In this document: piece after piece, positions 25,864 to 34,628 of the stretch | Layout: every line of letters begins with the position of its first letter | Position numbering within the stretch: the stretch's first letter is position 1 | NCBI GenBank assembly: GCA_022709545.1 | Contig: JAKLIP010000001.1 | Span: 124,001-188,000 of the forward strand | Direction of reading: 5' to 3' | Origin: Patescibacteria group bacterium | GTDB taxonomy: Bacteria; Patescibacteriota; Minisyncoccia; Moranbacterales; GWC2-37-73 | DNA length: 64,000 nucleotides | Program-made: the position numbers and the translations under genes | The notes under the pieces: model-generated | The model's database searches: none | Told to the model about the DNA's origin: nothing | Seen by the model: the letters and a program-made list of their open reading frames with translations, nothing else

Positions 25864-26595
25864 ATGTCAACATCCCTAATCAAAGTTGAAAACCTTTGCA
25901 AAACATACGAAAACGAAGGCGTGAAAACCAAAGCTATGTGTGGGATGACTTTTAGCATTGAAAAAGGCGAATTCGTTTCCATTATGGGTCCTTCAGGATC
26001 AGGGAAATCTACATTGATGCAGATTCTCGGGATGCTTGATCGCGCAACTGACGGAACTTATCTTTTTGAAGGTAAAAATATCAATGATTATACAGACGAT
26101 GAATTAGCGAAATTGCGCAATAAAAAAATCGGATTTGTATTTCAATCTTTTAATCTTTTGCCGAGGACGACAGTCTATGAAAATACTGAACTGCCGCTTC
26201 TTTATGATGAAGAGCATATTGAAACACATAACAGAGGAAAAGTAGAAAAAGCCCTTAAATCTGTGGGCATGGAACATAGGATAAAATATTTATCCAATCA
26301 ACTTTCTGGTGGAGAAAAACAACGTGTTGCCATTGCCAGGGCTTTAGTTAATGATCCGGAAATTATTTTTGCCGATGAGCCGACTGGAAATTTGGATTCA
26401 AAATCAGGAATAGCGGTTATGAAAATTTTGCAGGATTTAAATAATTCCGGGCATACTATTATTTTAGTTACCCACGAAACTTATACTGCCAAACACGCCA
26501 AACGCATTATCTATGTAAAAGATGGCCAGATTATAGCTGATGATCCGGTAAAAGACAGATTAATTGCAGATGGAGAAGGAGCATTATTGAAATAA
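25864..26595 (+). CDS. ABC transporter ATPase, MacB/LolD type
   Basis: ATG 25864 is chosen (a longer frame begins at a TTG). The 243-residue ATPase has Walker [11 protein letters not shown]-loop [11 protein letters not shown], signature [15 protein letters not shown], Walker [14 protein letters not shown] and switch VTHE. It powers the two FtsX-fold permeases that follow. Starts the second part of the exporter operon. Confidence 0.95.
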   Translation: MSTSLIKVENLCKTYENEGVKTKAMCGMTFSIEKGEFVSIMGPSGSGKSTLMQILGMLDRATDGTYLFEGKNINDYTDDELAKLRNKKIGFVFQSFNLLPRTTVYENTELPLLYDEEHIETHNRGKVEKALKSVGMEHRIKYLSNQLSGGEKQRVAIARALVNDPEIIFADEPTGNLDSKSGIAVMKILQDLNNSGHTIILVTHETYTAKHAKRIIYVKDGQIIADDPVKDRLIADGEGALLK

Positions 26596-26596
26596 T

Positions 26597-27838
26597 ATGA
26601 AATTTTCTGCGCCTATAAAAATTTCATATAAAAACCTTATGGCGGCGAAATTCCGCTCGTTTTTAACAATTCTTGGAATAATTATCGGAATTGCATCGGT
26701 AATTATTGTCATGGCTATAGGTGCCAGTGCCCAACAGCTTATTGTTGATCAGGTTAATGGAATGGGGACAAATCTGGTCGGCATACTTCCCGGAGCTTCT
26801 GATGAAAAAGGTCCGCCGGCATCTGCGCTTGGCATAGTGACAACAACGCTCAAAACCTCAGATCTTGAAGCAATAATGCTCAAAAAAAATGTTCCTAATG
26901 TAATTGCAATTTCTGGATATGTTAGCGGAGTTGCAACAGCTGAATATAAAAGCAATTCTACTCAGAGCAATTTTCAAGGAGTTTCTGCCGGGTTTATTGA
27001 TGTTGAGAATAATAAATTGCAAGCCGGAAGATTTTTTACTAATGAAGAGGATAATGGACTGGCTCGAGTGGCGGTTATCGGATCCAAAAAATCCGAAGAT
27101 CTTTTTGAAAATGAAGATCCAATTGGAAAAGTTTTTTCTTTGAAGGGTACGAATTTTACCGTGATTGGAATTTTTGAGAAAAAAGGATCTTCCGGATTTT
27201 CCAATGTTGATGAAATGATTTATGTTCCCCTGCAGACAGCGCAGAAAATAATACTGGGAATAAATTATCTAAATTTTGCCCGCGTAAAAATAGATTCTTT
27301 TGAGAATATGGATCGGGCAGTTGCTGATGTGAAATATACAATCAGAATGAAGCATAATATCAAAAATCCTACGGATGACGATTTCTCTGTAAGGAACACA
27401 GCGCAAGCTCTGGAAATGATAAACAAAATTACTAATGTTTTGAAATATTTTCTGGCTGGTATTGCTGGAATTTCACTGCTGGTTGGGGGGATTGGGATTA
27501 TGAATATTATGCTTATTTCAGTAAATCAAAGAATTCGCGAAGTCGGACTTCGAAAAGCAGTCGGTGCGAGAACCAGGCATATAATAACGCAATTTTTGTC
27601 TGAATCGGTTTTTATTACACTTGTTGGAGGAACAATAGGCATAATAATTGGAATTCTGATCTCATTTTTAGCTTCACTTGTAATTAATGCTCTGGGTTAT
27701 TCTTGGCAATTCATAATATCGCTAAGCTCGATAATTGTAGGAACATTCATTTCGGTTTTGATCGGAATCATTTTTGGTATTTATCCTGCCCGCAAAGCTT
27801 CGCAAATTTCGCCTATGGAAGCATTAAGATACGAATAA
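26597..27838 (+). CDS. MacB-like ABC permease (first copy)
   Basis: A 413-residue permease with one N-terminal helix (about 18-42), a large external MacB periplasmic-core domain (50-280) and three C-terminal helices with GGIGIMNIMLISVNQRIREVGLRKAVGAR, the FtsX/MacB hallmark. It starts 1 bp after the ATPase stop. It would form a dimer or a pair with the next permease. Substrate unknown (peptide, lipid or toxin). Confidence 0.92.
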   Translation: MKFSAPIKISYKNLMAAKFRSFLTILGIIIGIASVIIVMAIGASAQQLIVDQVNGMGTNLVGILPGASDEKGPPASALGIVTTTLKTSDLEAIMLKKNVPNVIAISGYVSGVATAEYKSNSTQSNFQGVSAGFIDVENNKLQAGRFFTNEEDNGLARVAVIGSKKSEDLFENEDPIGKVFSLKGTNFTVIGIFEKKGSSGFSNVDEMIYVPLQTAQKIILGINYLNFARVKIDSFENMDRAVADVKYTIRMKHNIKNPTDDDFSVRNTAQALEMINKITNVLKYFLAGIAGISLLVGGIGIMNIMLISVNQRIREVGLRKAVGARTRHIITQFLSESVFITLVGGTIGIIIGILISFLASLVINALGYSWQFIISLSSIIVGTFISVLIGIIFGIYPARKASQISPMEALRYE

Positions 27839-27839
27839 T

Positions 27840-29096
27840 ATGTTTAAACGATTTATATTATCAATAAAACTTGCCTTGCGAAATCTCCGGAATAATAAGG
27901 GCCGAACTGTTTTAACGTTAATTGGAGTGGTGATCGGAATTATGTCGGTTATTGTGGTTAATTCCAGTGGTGAAGGCGTAAAAAAATACATAATGGGACA
28001 ATTTGATAGCTATGGCAATGATATAATCCAGATTGAAACAAAAGTTCCATCAACATCAGCGACATCTTCTGAAAACGCTATGGGTCAGGCTATGGGAGTT
28101 CAAATTACGACACTAAAAACTTCAGATGGAGAAGAAATAAAAAAACTTCCCAACGTAGATAGTTATGCCGCTGGAACAATGGGACAAGAAATAGTTTCTT
28201 ACAAAGGTGAAAATAAAAGATCAATGCTTTTTGGCAGTGGCGCAAACTATCCCTTAATTGATGCTGGAGCAAAGGTTTCCGAAGGCATGTTTTATACTGA
28301 AAGTGAAGACAATAGTTTGGCGCAGGTTATTGTGATAGGACAGGATATAAAAGAGGCGCTCTTTAAAAATGAAAGTCCTATTGGAAAAGATGTAAAAATA
28401 AAAGGCCTAAATTTTAAGGTGATTGGTGTTTTAGGAAAAAGAGGAACAGTAACATTCTTTAATTATGACGAATTAATCTATATTCCAGTACAGACTCTTG
28501 AAAAGAAAATTCTCGGAATTGATTATGTGAGATATATAACGGTGAAAGTAAAGGACGTCAGTAAAATCGATGTGACTGCTTCTGATATTACAGATCTTTT
28601 AAAAAGATTACATAGAACTCCAAAGCCGGAGCAGGAAGATTTTTCAGTCATGACGATGCAGGAAGCAAAGAAAATTATTGACGACGTTTTTAATGTTATT
28701 ACGATTTTGCTTTTAGCGCTTACCTCAATCTCTCTTATAGTCGGCGGGGTTGGAATCATGAATATTATGTATGTTGCGGTAGTTGAAAGGACTTTTGAAA
28801 TAGGGCTGCGCAAAGCAGTCGGCGCAAAATCGAAAGATATTCTTAGGCAATTTCTCTTTGAAGCTATTATCCTTACATCTCTTGGCGGTATTGTTGGAAT
28901 AATTCTTGGTTTTTTGATAAATCTTGCTTTTTCATACATTTTTTCTCTACTTGGTTTTTCTTTGCAACTTTCATTGACGCTCAACTCTATTTTACTTGGA
29001 GTAGGCTTTTCAATGGCAACAGGCATAATCTTTGGTTATTACCCGGCTTGGAAGGCATCAAAGTTATCACCCATGGATGCTTTGCGTAAAGAATAA
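27840..29096 (+). CDS. MacB-like ABC permease (second copy)
   Basis: A 418-residue paralogue of the preceding gene, with the same layout and GGVGIMNIMYVAVVERTFEIGLRKAVGAKSKD at the C-terminal helices. The 1-bp gap indicates one transcript. Two different permeases with one ATPase suggest a heterodimeric exporter. The external domain is more divergent than the membrane part. Confidence 0.92.
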   Translation: MFKRFILSIKLALRNLRNNKGRTVLTLIGVVIGIMSVIVVNSSGEGVKKYIMGQFDSYGNDIIQIETKVPSTSATSSENAMGQAMGVQITTLKTSDGEEIKKLPNVDSYAAGTMGQEIVSYKGENKRSMLFGSGANYPLIDAGAKVSEGMFYTESEDNSLAQVIVIGQDIKEALFKNESPIGKDVKIKGLNFKVIGVLGKRGTVTFFNYDELIYIPVQTLEKKILGIDYVRYITVKVKDVSKIDVTASDITDLLKRLHRTPKPEQEDFSVMTMQEAKKIIDDVFNVITILLLALTSISLIVGGVGIMNIMYVAVVERTFEIGLRKAVGAKSKDILRQFLFEAIILTSLGGIVGIILGFLINLAFSYIFSLLGFSLQLSLTLNSILLGVGFSMATGIIFGYYPAWKASKLSPMDALRKE

Positions 29097-29113
29097 AATT
29101 ATGCAATATTTAG

Positions 29114-29137
29114 AAAAACCCGCAAGTTGTGGGTTTT
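29114..29137 (+). terminator. Rho-independent terminator
   Basis: AAAAACCCGC pairs with GTGGGTTTTT (one G-U), followed by a T run, 17 bp after the second permease. Confidence 0.85.
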
Positions 29138-29185
29138 TTTTCTATATGTTAGTTTTAAATCAAATATTAATGCTAAAAAATAAAT

Positions 29186-29527
29186 ATGAAAAAGGAAATA
29201 GAAGATATTGAAGTGAATGAGTCTAAATCAGAATCATCCATAATTTACGAAGATTCAGGCAAAAAATTGAAACGCGGAGCTATTTTTGAGATGTTGCTTT
29301 TTTTCATCCTTGGAATTTTAATAGGAATTACTATAAAAACTGAAGCAGTAAAAAAGATAACGATAGGTTTTAGTGATTACAAAATTGCATCAGGTAAAAG
29401 TTCATATGATATAGAATCAATGAAAAGAAATTTAGAACAGCAACAGGCGGAAGCAATTCAGGCGGCCCAACAGACTCAGCAGGAACAAATTGATAATCAG
29501 GCAGAAAGTGAGCAATTGCAACAATAA
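29186..29527 (+). CDS. Small single-pass membrane protein of unknown function
   Basis: A 113-residue protein: acidic N-terminus (1-30), membrane helix (about 36-54) and a Gln/Glu/Ala-rich helical tail (75-113). It precedes the thioredoxin-fold protein by 23 bp and may act with it. No family recognised. Confidence 0.6.
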   Translation: MKKEIEDIEVNESKSESSIIYEDSGKKLKRGAIFEMLLFFILGILIGITIKTEAVKKITIGFSDYKIASGKSSYDIESMKRNLEQQQAEAIQAAQQTQQEQIDNQAESEQLQQ

Positions 29528-29550
29528 ATAATTAATAAATACACATAATT

Positions 29551-30678
29551 ATGGAAGAAGAAAAAAAGGACTCAAAATCATTATCTGAAAAAGAAGAGCA
29601 AGAAAGGATAGAGTCATTAACTTTGGCAGAAAAGCCAGAAGAGGAAGATGATTTATTGCAGTCTAAAGAAAAGAAAATTAAAAATCTTATTTCAGCTTTG
29701 ATATTGTTGGGCGGTTTGTTTGTTGGAAGTTTGTTTGTCGATGTAGTCCAGCTGTTACGTGGAGGCGGATTTTCTCAACGTGCACTGGACAATACTGATG
29801 TTTTTTCTTCAAACGGAAAGTCATGGGTTGCGTACAATGAGCCAGTTATAACAGTTCAGGTTCTCAATGATGATACCTGCGGTGATGCATGCAAGCCCGA
29901 TGAAATTCTCGTGGCGCTTAAGCAAGTTATTCCAACTATACTTACTAAAAAAATTGATGTTGCTTCTGAGCAGGGGAAGAAACTCGTTAATCAATTCTCA
30001 ATAAAAACAATTCCAGCTTTTATTTTTTCAAAAGAAATTGAACAAACAAGTTTATTTTCTCAGGCGCAGGCATTTTTCGATAAAAAAGAGGATTCATATG
30101 CAATCAAAAGCGCAGAAGCTGGATTTCCGATAGGAAAATATCTTATTGCTCCTGCAATCAATGAAAATGATATAAAAATTGGTCCAAATGATGCTAAAGT
30201 AAAAATTATTGAATTTTCTGATTTTGCAAATCCAATTGATGCTAAATTCTTTAAAGATGTTGTTTCTAAATTGATAAAAGATTATGGGGATAAAATTCAA
30301 TTTTCTTTTAAGAATTATTTTATGCCAACATCTACACAATCACTGAGTGCTGCCTTAGCTGTTGAATGTGCTAATGAACAGGGAAAATTTATGGTTTATG
30401 CTGAAAAGCTTTATTCATCACAGGCGAGCTGGAGTAAACTTAAAGATGCGACTGTAATAATGAAATCATTTGCATCACAACTGGGTCTAAATACAAGTGA
30501 TTTTAACCAATGTCTAAACGATAAAAAATATCAAGAAAAATTAGTCCAGTCATCCAATGATGGTCAAAGCTTTGGAATCAATGAAACCCCATCTATTTTC
30601 TTAGGAACTGATATTGAAACTTCGTTGGCAAGTTATGATGATATCAAGAAAATTGTTGATGAGCAGCTGAGTAAATAG
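29551..30678 (+). CDS. Membrane-anchored tandem thioredoxin-fold protein (DsbA-like)
   Basis: A 375-residue protein with an acidic N-terminus, a membrane helix (about 47-67) and two thioredoxin-fold parts outside. The first part (about 90-170) has NDDTCGDACKPDE (spacing CxxxC) and the cis-proline-type FSIKTIPAFIF. The second (about 205-375) is DsbA/Thioredoxin_4-like (VKIIEFSDFANPIDAKFFKDV, later INETPSIFLG), but the usual CPYC is replaced by NPID. Such proteins in bacteria usually make or shuffle disulfides. Here the C-terminal domain may only bind. Confidence 0.78.
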   Translation: MEEEKKDSKSLSEKEEQERIESLTLAEKPEEEDDLLQSKEKKIKNLISALILLGGLFVGSLFVDVVQLLRGGGFSQRALDNTDVFSSNGKSWVAYNEPVITVQVLNDDTCGDACKPDEILVALKQVIPTILTKKIDVASEQGKKLVNQFSIKTIPAFIFSKEIEQTSLFSQAQAFFDKKEDSYAIKSAEAGFPIGKYLIAPAINENDIKIGPNDAKVKIIEFSDFANPIDAKFFKDVVSKLIKDYGDKIQFSFKNYFMPTSTQSLSAALAVECANEQGKFMVYAEKLYSSQASWSKLKDATVIMKSFASQLGLNTSDFNQCLNDKKYQEKLVQSSNDGQSFGINETPSIFLGTDIETSLASYDDIKKIVDEQLSK

Positions 30679-30699
30679 ATAGATTTAAAAATAAATTAA

Positions 30700-30725
30700 A
30701 AACAGGGGCTACCCCCTGTTTTTTT
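30700..30725 (+). terminator. Rho-independent terminator
   Basis: AAACAGGGG pairs with CCCCTGTTT, followed by a T run, 21 bp after the DsbA-like gene. Confidence 0.9.
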
Positions 30726-30752
30726 GTTTAAAAATATGATATTCTTATAAAT

Positions 30753-31325
30753 ATGAAATTCAATAAGGATACATTTGAAGTCATTTTTTTTGCACGTGGA
30801 GGGCAGGGAGCTAAAACAGCTTCTGAGCTTATTGCGCATTCGGCTATTTTGGAAGGAAAATATGTCAAAGCGTTCCCATTTTTTGGTCCGGAAAGATCAG
30901 GTGCCCCAACTAGAATGTTTTTAAGAATTTCAGAAAAAGAAATCAGGACCCAGGAGCCAGTTATTGATCCGGATGTTGTGGTTGTTTTAGATGAAACAGT
31001 CATAGATTGCCAGGATGTTGTGAAAAACTTGGATAAAGATGAAATATTGGTCGTTAACTCAAAAAAAAATCCTGAAGAAATCCGTAAAAAAGTTCCTAAT
31101 TTTGAAGGTAAAATCCGCACTATAGATGCAACAGGAATTGCACTGAAAATTACTAGCAATCCAAATCCCAACATGGTGCTCATGGGTTATTTTATAAAAA
31201 TTTCAGAAATTATAACCCTAGAAAATGCTATGCAGATTTTCAGGAAAGTTTTTACTCCTAAAATCGGAAAAGAACTTACAGAAAAAACAATACAAGCCAT
31301 GCAAGTTGGTTATGATGAAATATAA
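30753..31325 (+). CDS. porG: Pyruvate:ferredoxin oxidoreductase gamma subunit
   Basis: A 190-residue gamma domain with FARGGQGAKTASELIAHSAILEGKYVKAFPFFGPERSGAPTRMFLRIS, split here in its order but diagnostic as short parts (ARGGQGAKTA and FFGPERSGAP). First gene of a four-gene operon in the order gamma, delta, alpha, beta. It helps assemble the enzyme that oxidises pyruvate and CoA to acetyl-CoA, CO2 and reduced ferredoxin. Other 2-oxoacid substrates are possible. Confidence 0.92.
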   Translation: MKFNKDTFEVIFFARGGQGAKTASELIAHSAILEGKYVKAFPFFGPERSGAPTRMFLRISEKEIRTQEPVIDPDVVVVLDETVIDCQDVVKNLDKDEILVVNSKKNPEEIRKKVPNFEGKIRTIDATGIALKITSNPNPNMVLMGYFIKISEIITLENAMQIFRKVFTPKIGKELTEKTIQAMQVGYDEI

Positions 31326-31333
31326 ACAAAATT

Positions 31334-31600
31334 ATGGAAAAAGGAGCTATTATAAAGCATAGTATTAAAAATTCTTCCAAAACAGGAGATTGGCGTTATA
31401 TGAAGCCAGAAATTGATATATCAAAATGTATTGGATGTGGCATTTGTGTTTCATATTGCCCGGAAGCAGCTATTGAATTGAAGAATAAAAAATCAAAAAA
31501 TAAAAACAAGAAAGTTGCAGAAATCGATTATGATTATTGCAAAGGCTGTGGAGTCTGCGCATCAGTCTGCCCTGTAAAAGCTATTATTATGAAAAAATAA
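31334..31600 (+). CDS. porD: Pyruvate:ferredoxin oxidoreductase delta subunit (2x[4Fe-4S] ferredoxin)
   Basis: An 88-residue ferredoxin-like subunit with two cluster motifs, CIGCGICVSYCP (from about residue 36) and CKGCGVCASVCP (from about residue 69), separated by a lysine-rich insert. It passes electrons out of the enzyme. The next gene starts immediately at its stop. Confidence 0.95.
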   Translation: MEKGAIIKHSIKNSSKTGDWRYMKPEIDISKCIGCGICVSYCPEAAIELKNKKSKNKNKKVAEIDYDYCKGCGVCASVCPVKAIIMKK

Positions 31601-32767
31601 ATGGATAAAAATAATAAAAAAATTGAAGCAATGACTGGTGGTGCAGCGATGGCTGAGGCTTTACGTCAAATTAATCCTGACGTAATGGCTGTTTATCCTA
31701 TTACTCCACAGACTCCGATTATAGAAACATATGCCAAAATGAAAGCTGATGGAAAAGTCAAAACAGAAATAGTTCAGGTTGAATCAGAACATAGTGCCAT
31801 GAGTGCCACAATTGGAGCCTCAGCAGCGAGTGCAAGAGCAATAACAGCAACCAGTTCGCAGGGACTTTTATATATGGCAGAAATGTTGCCGATTGCCAGT
31901 GGGCTAAGGCTTCCAATTTTAATGTGCGTTAGTTCTCGCGCTCTAAGTGCTCCGCTTAATATCCATGGTGAGCATGGTGATGTCATGGCTGTGCGCGAAG
32001 CTGGCTGGGTCCAAATTTTCTCCGAAAATGTGCAGGAGGCTTATGACAATACAATAATAGCTTTGAAGCTATCCGAATCAATTGATTTGCCTGTAATGTC
32101 GATTATGGACGGTTTCCATACTTCGCATACGACAGAAAGGCTCGAAATTTGTGACGATAAATCAATAAAAAATTTTTTGGGTGACAGAAAAGCTGAAAAA
32201 TCATTGCTTGATTTTAATAGTCCCGTGACATTCGGAGCTTTGGCTCTGCAAAACTCATATTTTGATTTCAAGCTGGACCAGGAAGAAGCAATAGAAAAAG
32301 CAAAAACGGAATATAAGAAATTGTGTGCAGAGTATATGAATATATCCGGAAGAAAACATGGGATTTTTGAAACATATAAATTAGAGGATGCAGATTATGT
32401 AATAGTTATGATGGGTGCAACCGCAGGAACCGCTAAGGATGTTATAGATAGTTTACGCAAAAAAGAAAAAAAAGTCGGACTTTTGAATATTAAACTATAC
32501 AGGCCTTTCCCATATAGGGAAATTGGACGCGAAATAGCGCATGTAAGAAAAATTGCTGTTTTAGACAGGGCTATTTCCATAGGAGCCTATCCGCCATTAT
32601 ATCAGGATATTGTAAATAGTTTGCATCACGCCGGCAGTCACAAAAATGAAATTGCCAGCTATATTTATGGTCTTGGTGGGCGTGACACATTACAAAAAGA
32701 TATTGAAAAAGTTTTTAAGGATCTAGAAGAAGGGGAAATAAGCAATAAAATAAAATATCTGAAATAA
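31601..32767 (+). CDS. porA: Pyruvate:ferredoxin oxidoreductase alpha subunit
   Basis: A 388-residue alpha subunit (domains I and II). It starts with TGGAAMAEALRQINPDVMAVYPITPQTPI, has QVESEHSAMSATIGASAASAR, ATSSQGLLYMAEML and VSSRALSAPLNIHGEHGD, and ends with the domain II region RPFPYREIGREI. It binds the substrate and part of TPP with the beta subunit. The start codon is directly adjacent to the stop of porD. Confidence 0.95.
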   Translation: MDKNNKKIEAMTGGAAMAEALRQINPDVMAVYPITPQTPIIETYAKMKADGKVKTEIVQVESEHSAMSATIGASAASARAITATSSQGLLYMAEMLPIASGLRLPILMCVSSRALSAPLNIHGEHGDVMAVREAGWVQIFSENVQEAYDNTIIALKLSESIDLPVMSIMDGFHTSHTTERLEICDDKSIKNFLGDRKAEKSLLDFNSPVTFGALALQNSYFDFKLDQEEAIEKAKTEYKKLCAEYMNISGRKHGIFETYKLEDADYVIVMMGATAGTAKDVIDSLRKKEKKVGLLNIKLYRPFPYREIGREIAHVRKIAVLDRAISIGAYPPLYQDIVNSLHHAGSHKNEIASYIYGLGGRDTLQKDIEKVFKDLEEGEISNKIKYLK

Positions 32768-32772
32768 AAAGC

Positions 32773-33681
32773 ATGAATAAAGATTTAACTAAAAAATTAG
32801 CTCCGGGTCATGCGACTTGCGCAGGATGCGGGATACCGGCTATTGTACGGACAGTACTTGGTGCAACAAATGAGCCTGTGATTGTTTCCAATGCAACAGG
32901 ATGTTTGGAAGTAACTACAACTATATATCCGAATACTTCCTGGAAAGTTCCCTATATCCATAGCGCTTTTGGCAATGCAGCGGCAACGGCATCTGGAATA
33001 GATGCTGCCCAAAAGGCATTAATGAAAAACAAGAAACTAAAAAAGCCTGCTAAAATTGTTGCCTTTGGTGGCGATGGGGGAACATATGATATCGGTCTCC
33101 AGGCTCTTTCTGGAGCGTTGGAACGTGGACACGATTTTCTGTATGTTTGTTATGACAATGAAGGATACATGAATACGGGCGGACAAAGATCTGGCGGAAC
33201 ACCTTTTGGTGCTAACACGGAAACGGAACCAGCTGGCAGTGATTCTTTCGGAAAATCAAAGCAAAGAAAAGATTTAATGGAAATTGTGAAAGCGCATAAT
33301 ATTTCTTATTTGGCACAGGCTAATGTTGCATATCTTTCTGATCTAAAAAAGAAAGCCAAAAAAGCCTTAAAAACTCCGGGACCATCATTTTTGTTAGTGC
33401 TTCAGCCATGCACGAATCTTTGGAAATTCCCAACGTCTCAGTATGTCAATATTGGAAAATTAGCCACTGAAACAAATTTCTGGCCACTTTATGAAATAGA
33501 AAATGGAAATTACGTAATTAATTACACACCTAAAAATCCAAAGCCAGTCGAAGAATTTTTAAAAACCCAAGGACGTTTTAAACATCTATTTGTTCCAAAA
33601 AATAAATCAGTAATTGCAGATATTCAAAAGACGGTTAATGAAAATTTTAAAACACTTGTAAAAAAGGCTCAGATAAGCTAA
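32773..33681 (+). CDS. porB: Pyruvate:ferredoxin oxidoreductase beta subunit (TPP and FeS binding)
   Basis: A 302-residue beta subunit. The cluster cysteines are visible in HATCAGCGIPAIV, in ATGCLEV and in LQPCTNLW. The TPP motif runs from FGGDGGTYDIGLQ to CYDNEGYMNTGGQRS. It completes the four-subunit enzyme. A tRNA gene follows 12 bp later. Confidence 0.95.
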   Translation: MNKDLTKKLAPGHATCAGCGIPAIVRTVLGATNEPVIVSNATGCLEVTTTIYPNTSWKVPYIHSAFGNAAATASGIDAAQKALMKNKKLKKPAKIVAFGGDGGTYDIGLQALSGALERGHDFLYVCYDNEGYMNTGGQRSGGTPFGANTETEPAGSDSFGKSKQRKDLMEIVKAHNISYLAQANVAYLSDLKKKAKKALKTPGPSFLLVLQPCTNLWKFPTSQYVNIGKLATETNFWPLYEIENGNYVINYTPKNPKPVEEFLKTQGRFKHLFVPKNKSVIADIQKTVNENFKTLVKKAQIS

Positions 33682-33693
33682 AATATGAGCTAT

Positions 33694-33766
33694 GCCGATG
33701 TAGCTCAGCTGGTAGAGCAATGCACTCGTAACGCATAGGTCGCCGGTTCAATCCCGGCCATCGGCT
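33694..33766 (+). tRNA. tRNA-Thr (CGT)
   Basis: Acceptor GCCGATG/CATCGGC, loop CTCGTAA (anticodon CGT), T arm CCGGTTCAATCCCGG. The anticodon stem has one A-C mismatch next to the loop. It completes a set of three Thr isoacceptors in the window (TGT, GGT, CGT). CCA is not encoded. Confidence 0.9.
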
Positions 33767-33789
33767 CATAATAAATAAAGTGTCATCAG

Positions 33790-33841
33790 CCTGTCCCGTA
33801 GCGAAAAGAAGTTTCTGCTACTGGGGTTCGATTCTAATAGG
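33790..33841 (+). other. tRNA-like or hairpin sequence after tRNA-Thr
   Basis: CCTGT pairs with ATAGG at the ends (one G-U) and CCC.GTAGC pairs with GCTAC.GGG inside; GGTTCGATTC, a T-loop-like sequence, lies between. It is shorter than a tRNA and lacks an anticodon arm. It may be a decayed tRNA or a terminator-like structure for the por/tRNA transcript. Confidence 0.3.
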
Positions 33842-33876
33842 TGGATTATCTTATAAAATAAATTTATTTATAATAA

Positions 33877-34623
33877 ATGCAAGTCTGGATATATACCTTA
33901 ATAAGCGTTTTGATTGTAAGCCTTATTTCCCTCATAGGTATTTTTGTTTTTTCTTGGAAATCAAAAAAATTTCATGAGATTTTAATTTTTTTAGTCAGCT
34001 TTGCTGCTGGCACGCTTTTGGGTGATGCTTTTTTGCATTTGATTCCTGAGGCTATGGAAAAAGAAGGCATACATGTATCTTTTTTGGTTTTAGTTGGTTT
34101 TATAATCTTTTTCATATTGGAAAAATTTTTGCATTGGCGGCACTGCCACGATGAACACTGTGAGAAACATGAAAAAGTATTGCCTTATGTAATTTTTTTC
34201 GGAGATGCTATCCACAATTTTATTGATGGAGTAATCATAGCCGTCAGTTATTTGGTTAGTATTCCAGTTGGTATTGCTACTACTTTGGCAGTAATTATGC
34301 ACGAAATACCACAGGAAATAGGAGATTTTGGAGTTCTTTTATATGCCGGCTTTACAAAAAAAAAGGCACTGCTTTATAATTTTATATCGGCAATTTCTGC
34401 AATAGTTGGTGCAATAGTGACTTTATTAATAAGCTTAAATATAGAAATCATAGCAAATGCTTTAGTGCCAGTTGCTGCCGGAGGATTTATATATATAGCC
34501 AGTGCGGATATGATTCCGGAATTGCACAAGAATAATGGAGAGAAAATAAGTCATTCAATCTGGCAATTAGTGTTTATGGGTGTTGGCGTTGCTATGATGT
34601 CTACGCTTTTGCTACTTGAATAA
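33877..34623 (+). CDS. ZIP family metal cation transporter
   Basis: A 248-residue polytopic protein. ZIP hallmarks are visible: AAGTLLGDAFLHLIPEA in helix 2, a histidine-rich loop (HWRHCHDEHCEKHEK, about residues 87-101), HNFIDGVIIAVSY in helix 4 and MHEIPQEIGDFGVLLYAG in helix 5. It would import zinc, iron or manganese. It ends 5 bp before prfB. Confidence 0.92.
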   Translation: MQVWIYTLISVLIVSLISLIGIFVFSWKSKKFHEILIFLVSFAAGTLLGDAFLHLIPEAMEKEGIHVSFLVLVGFIIFFILEKFLHWRHCHDEHCEKHEKVLPYVIFFGDAIHNFIDGVIIAVSYLVSIPVGIATTLAVIMHEIPQEIGDFGVLLYAGFTKKKALLYNFISAISAIVGAIVTLLISLNIEIIANALVPVAAGGFIYIASADMIPELHKNNGEKISHSIWQLVFMGVGVAMMSTLLLLE

Positions 34624-34628
34624 AATTT

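Noticed and set aside
24497-29096. Classical tripartite MacAB-TolC efflux
   Set aside because: The lineage is expected to lack an outer membrane and no TolC-like gene is present; only adaptor, ATPase and permeases are called.
33780-33977. 65-residue frame after tRNA-Thr
   Set aside because: It overlaps the hairpin and the start of the ZIP transporter in another frame; the product is not protein-like.
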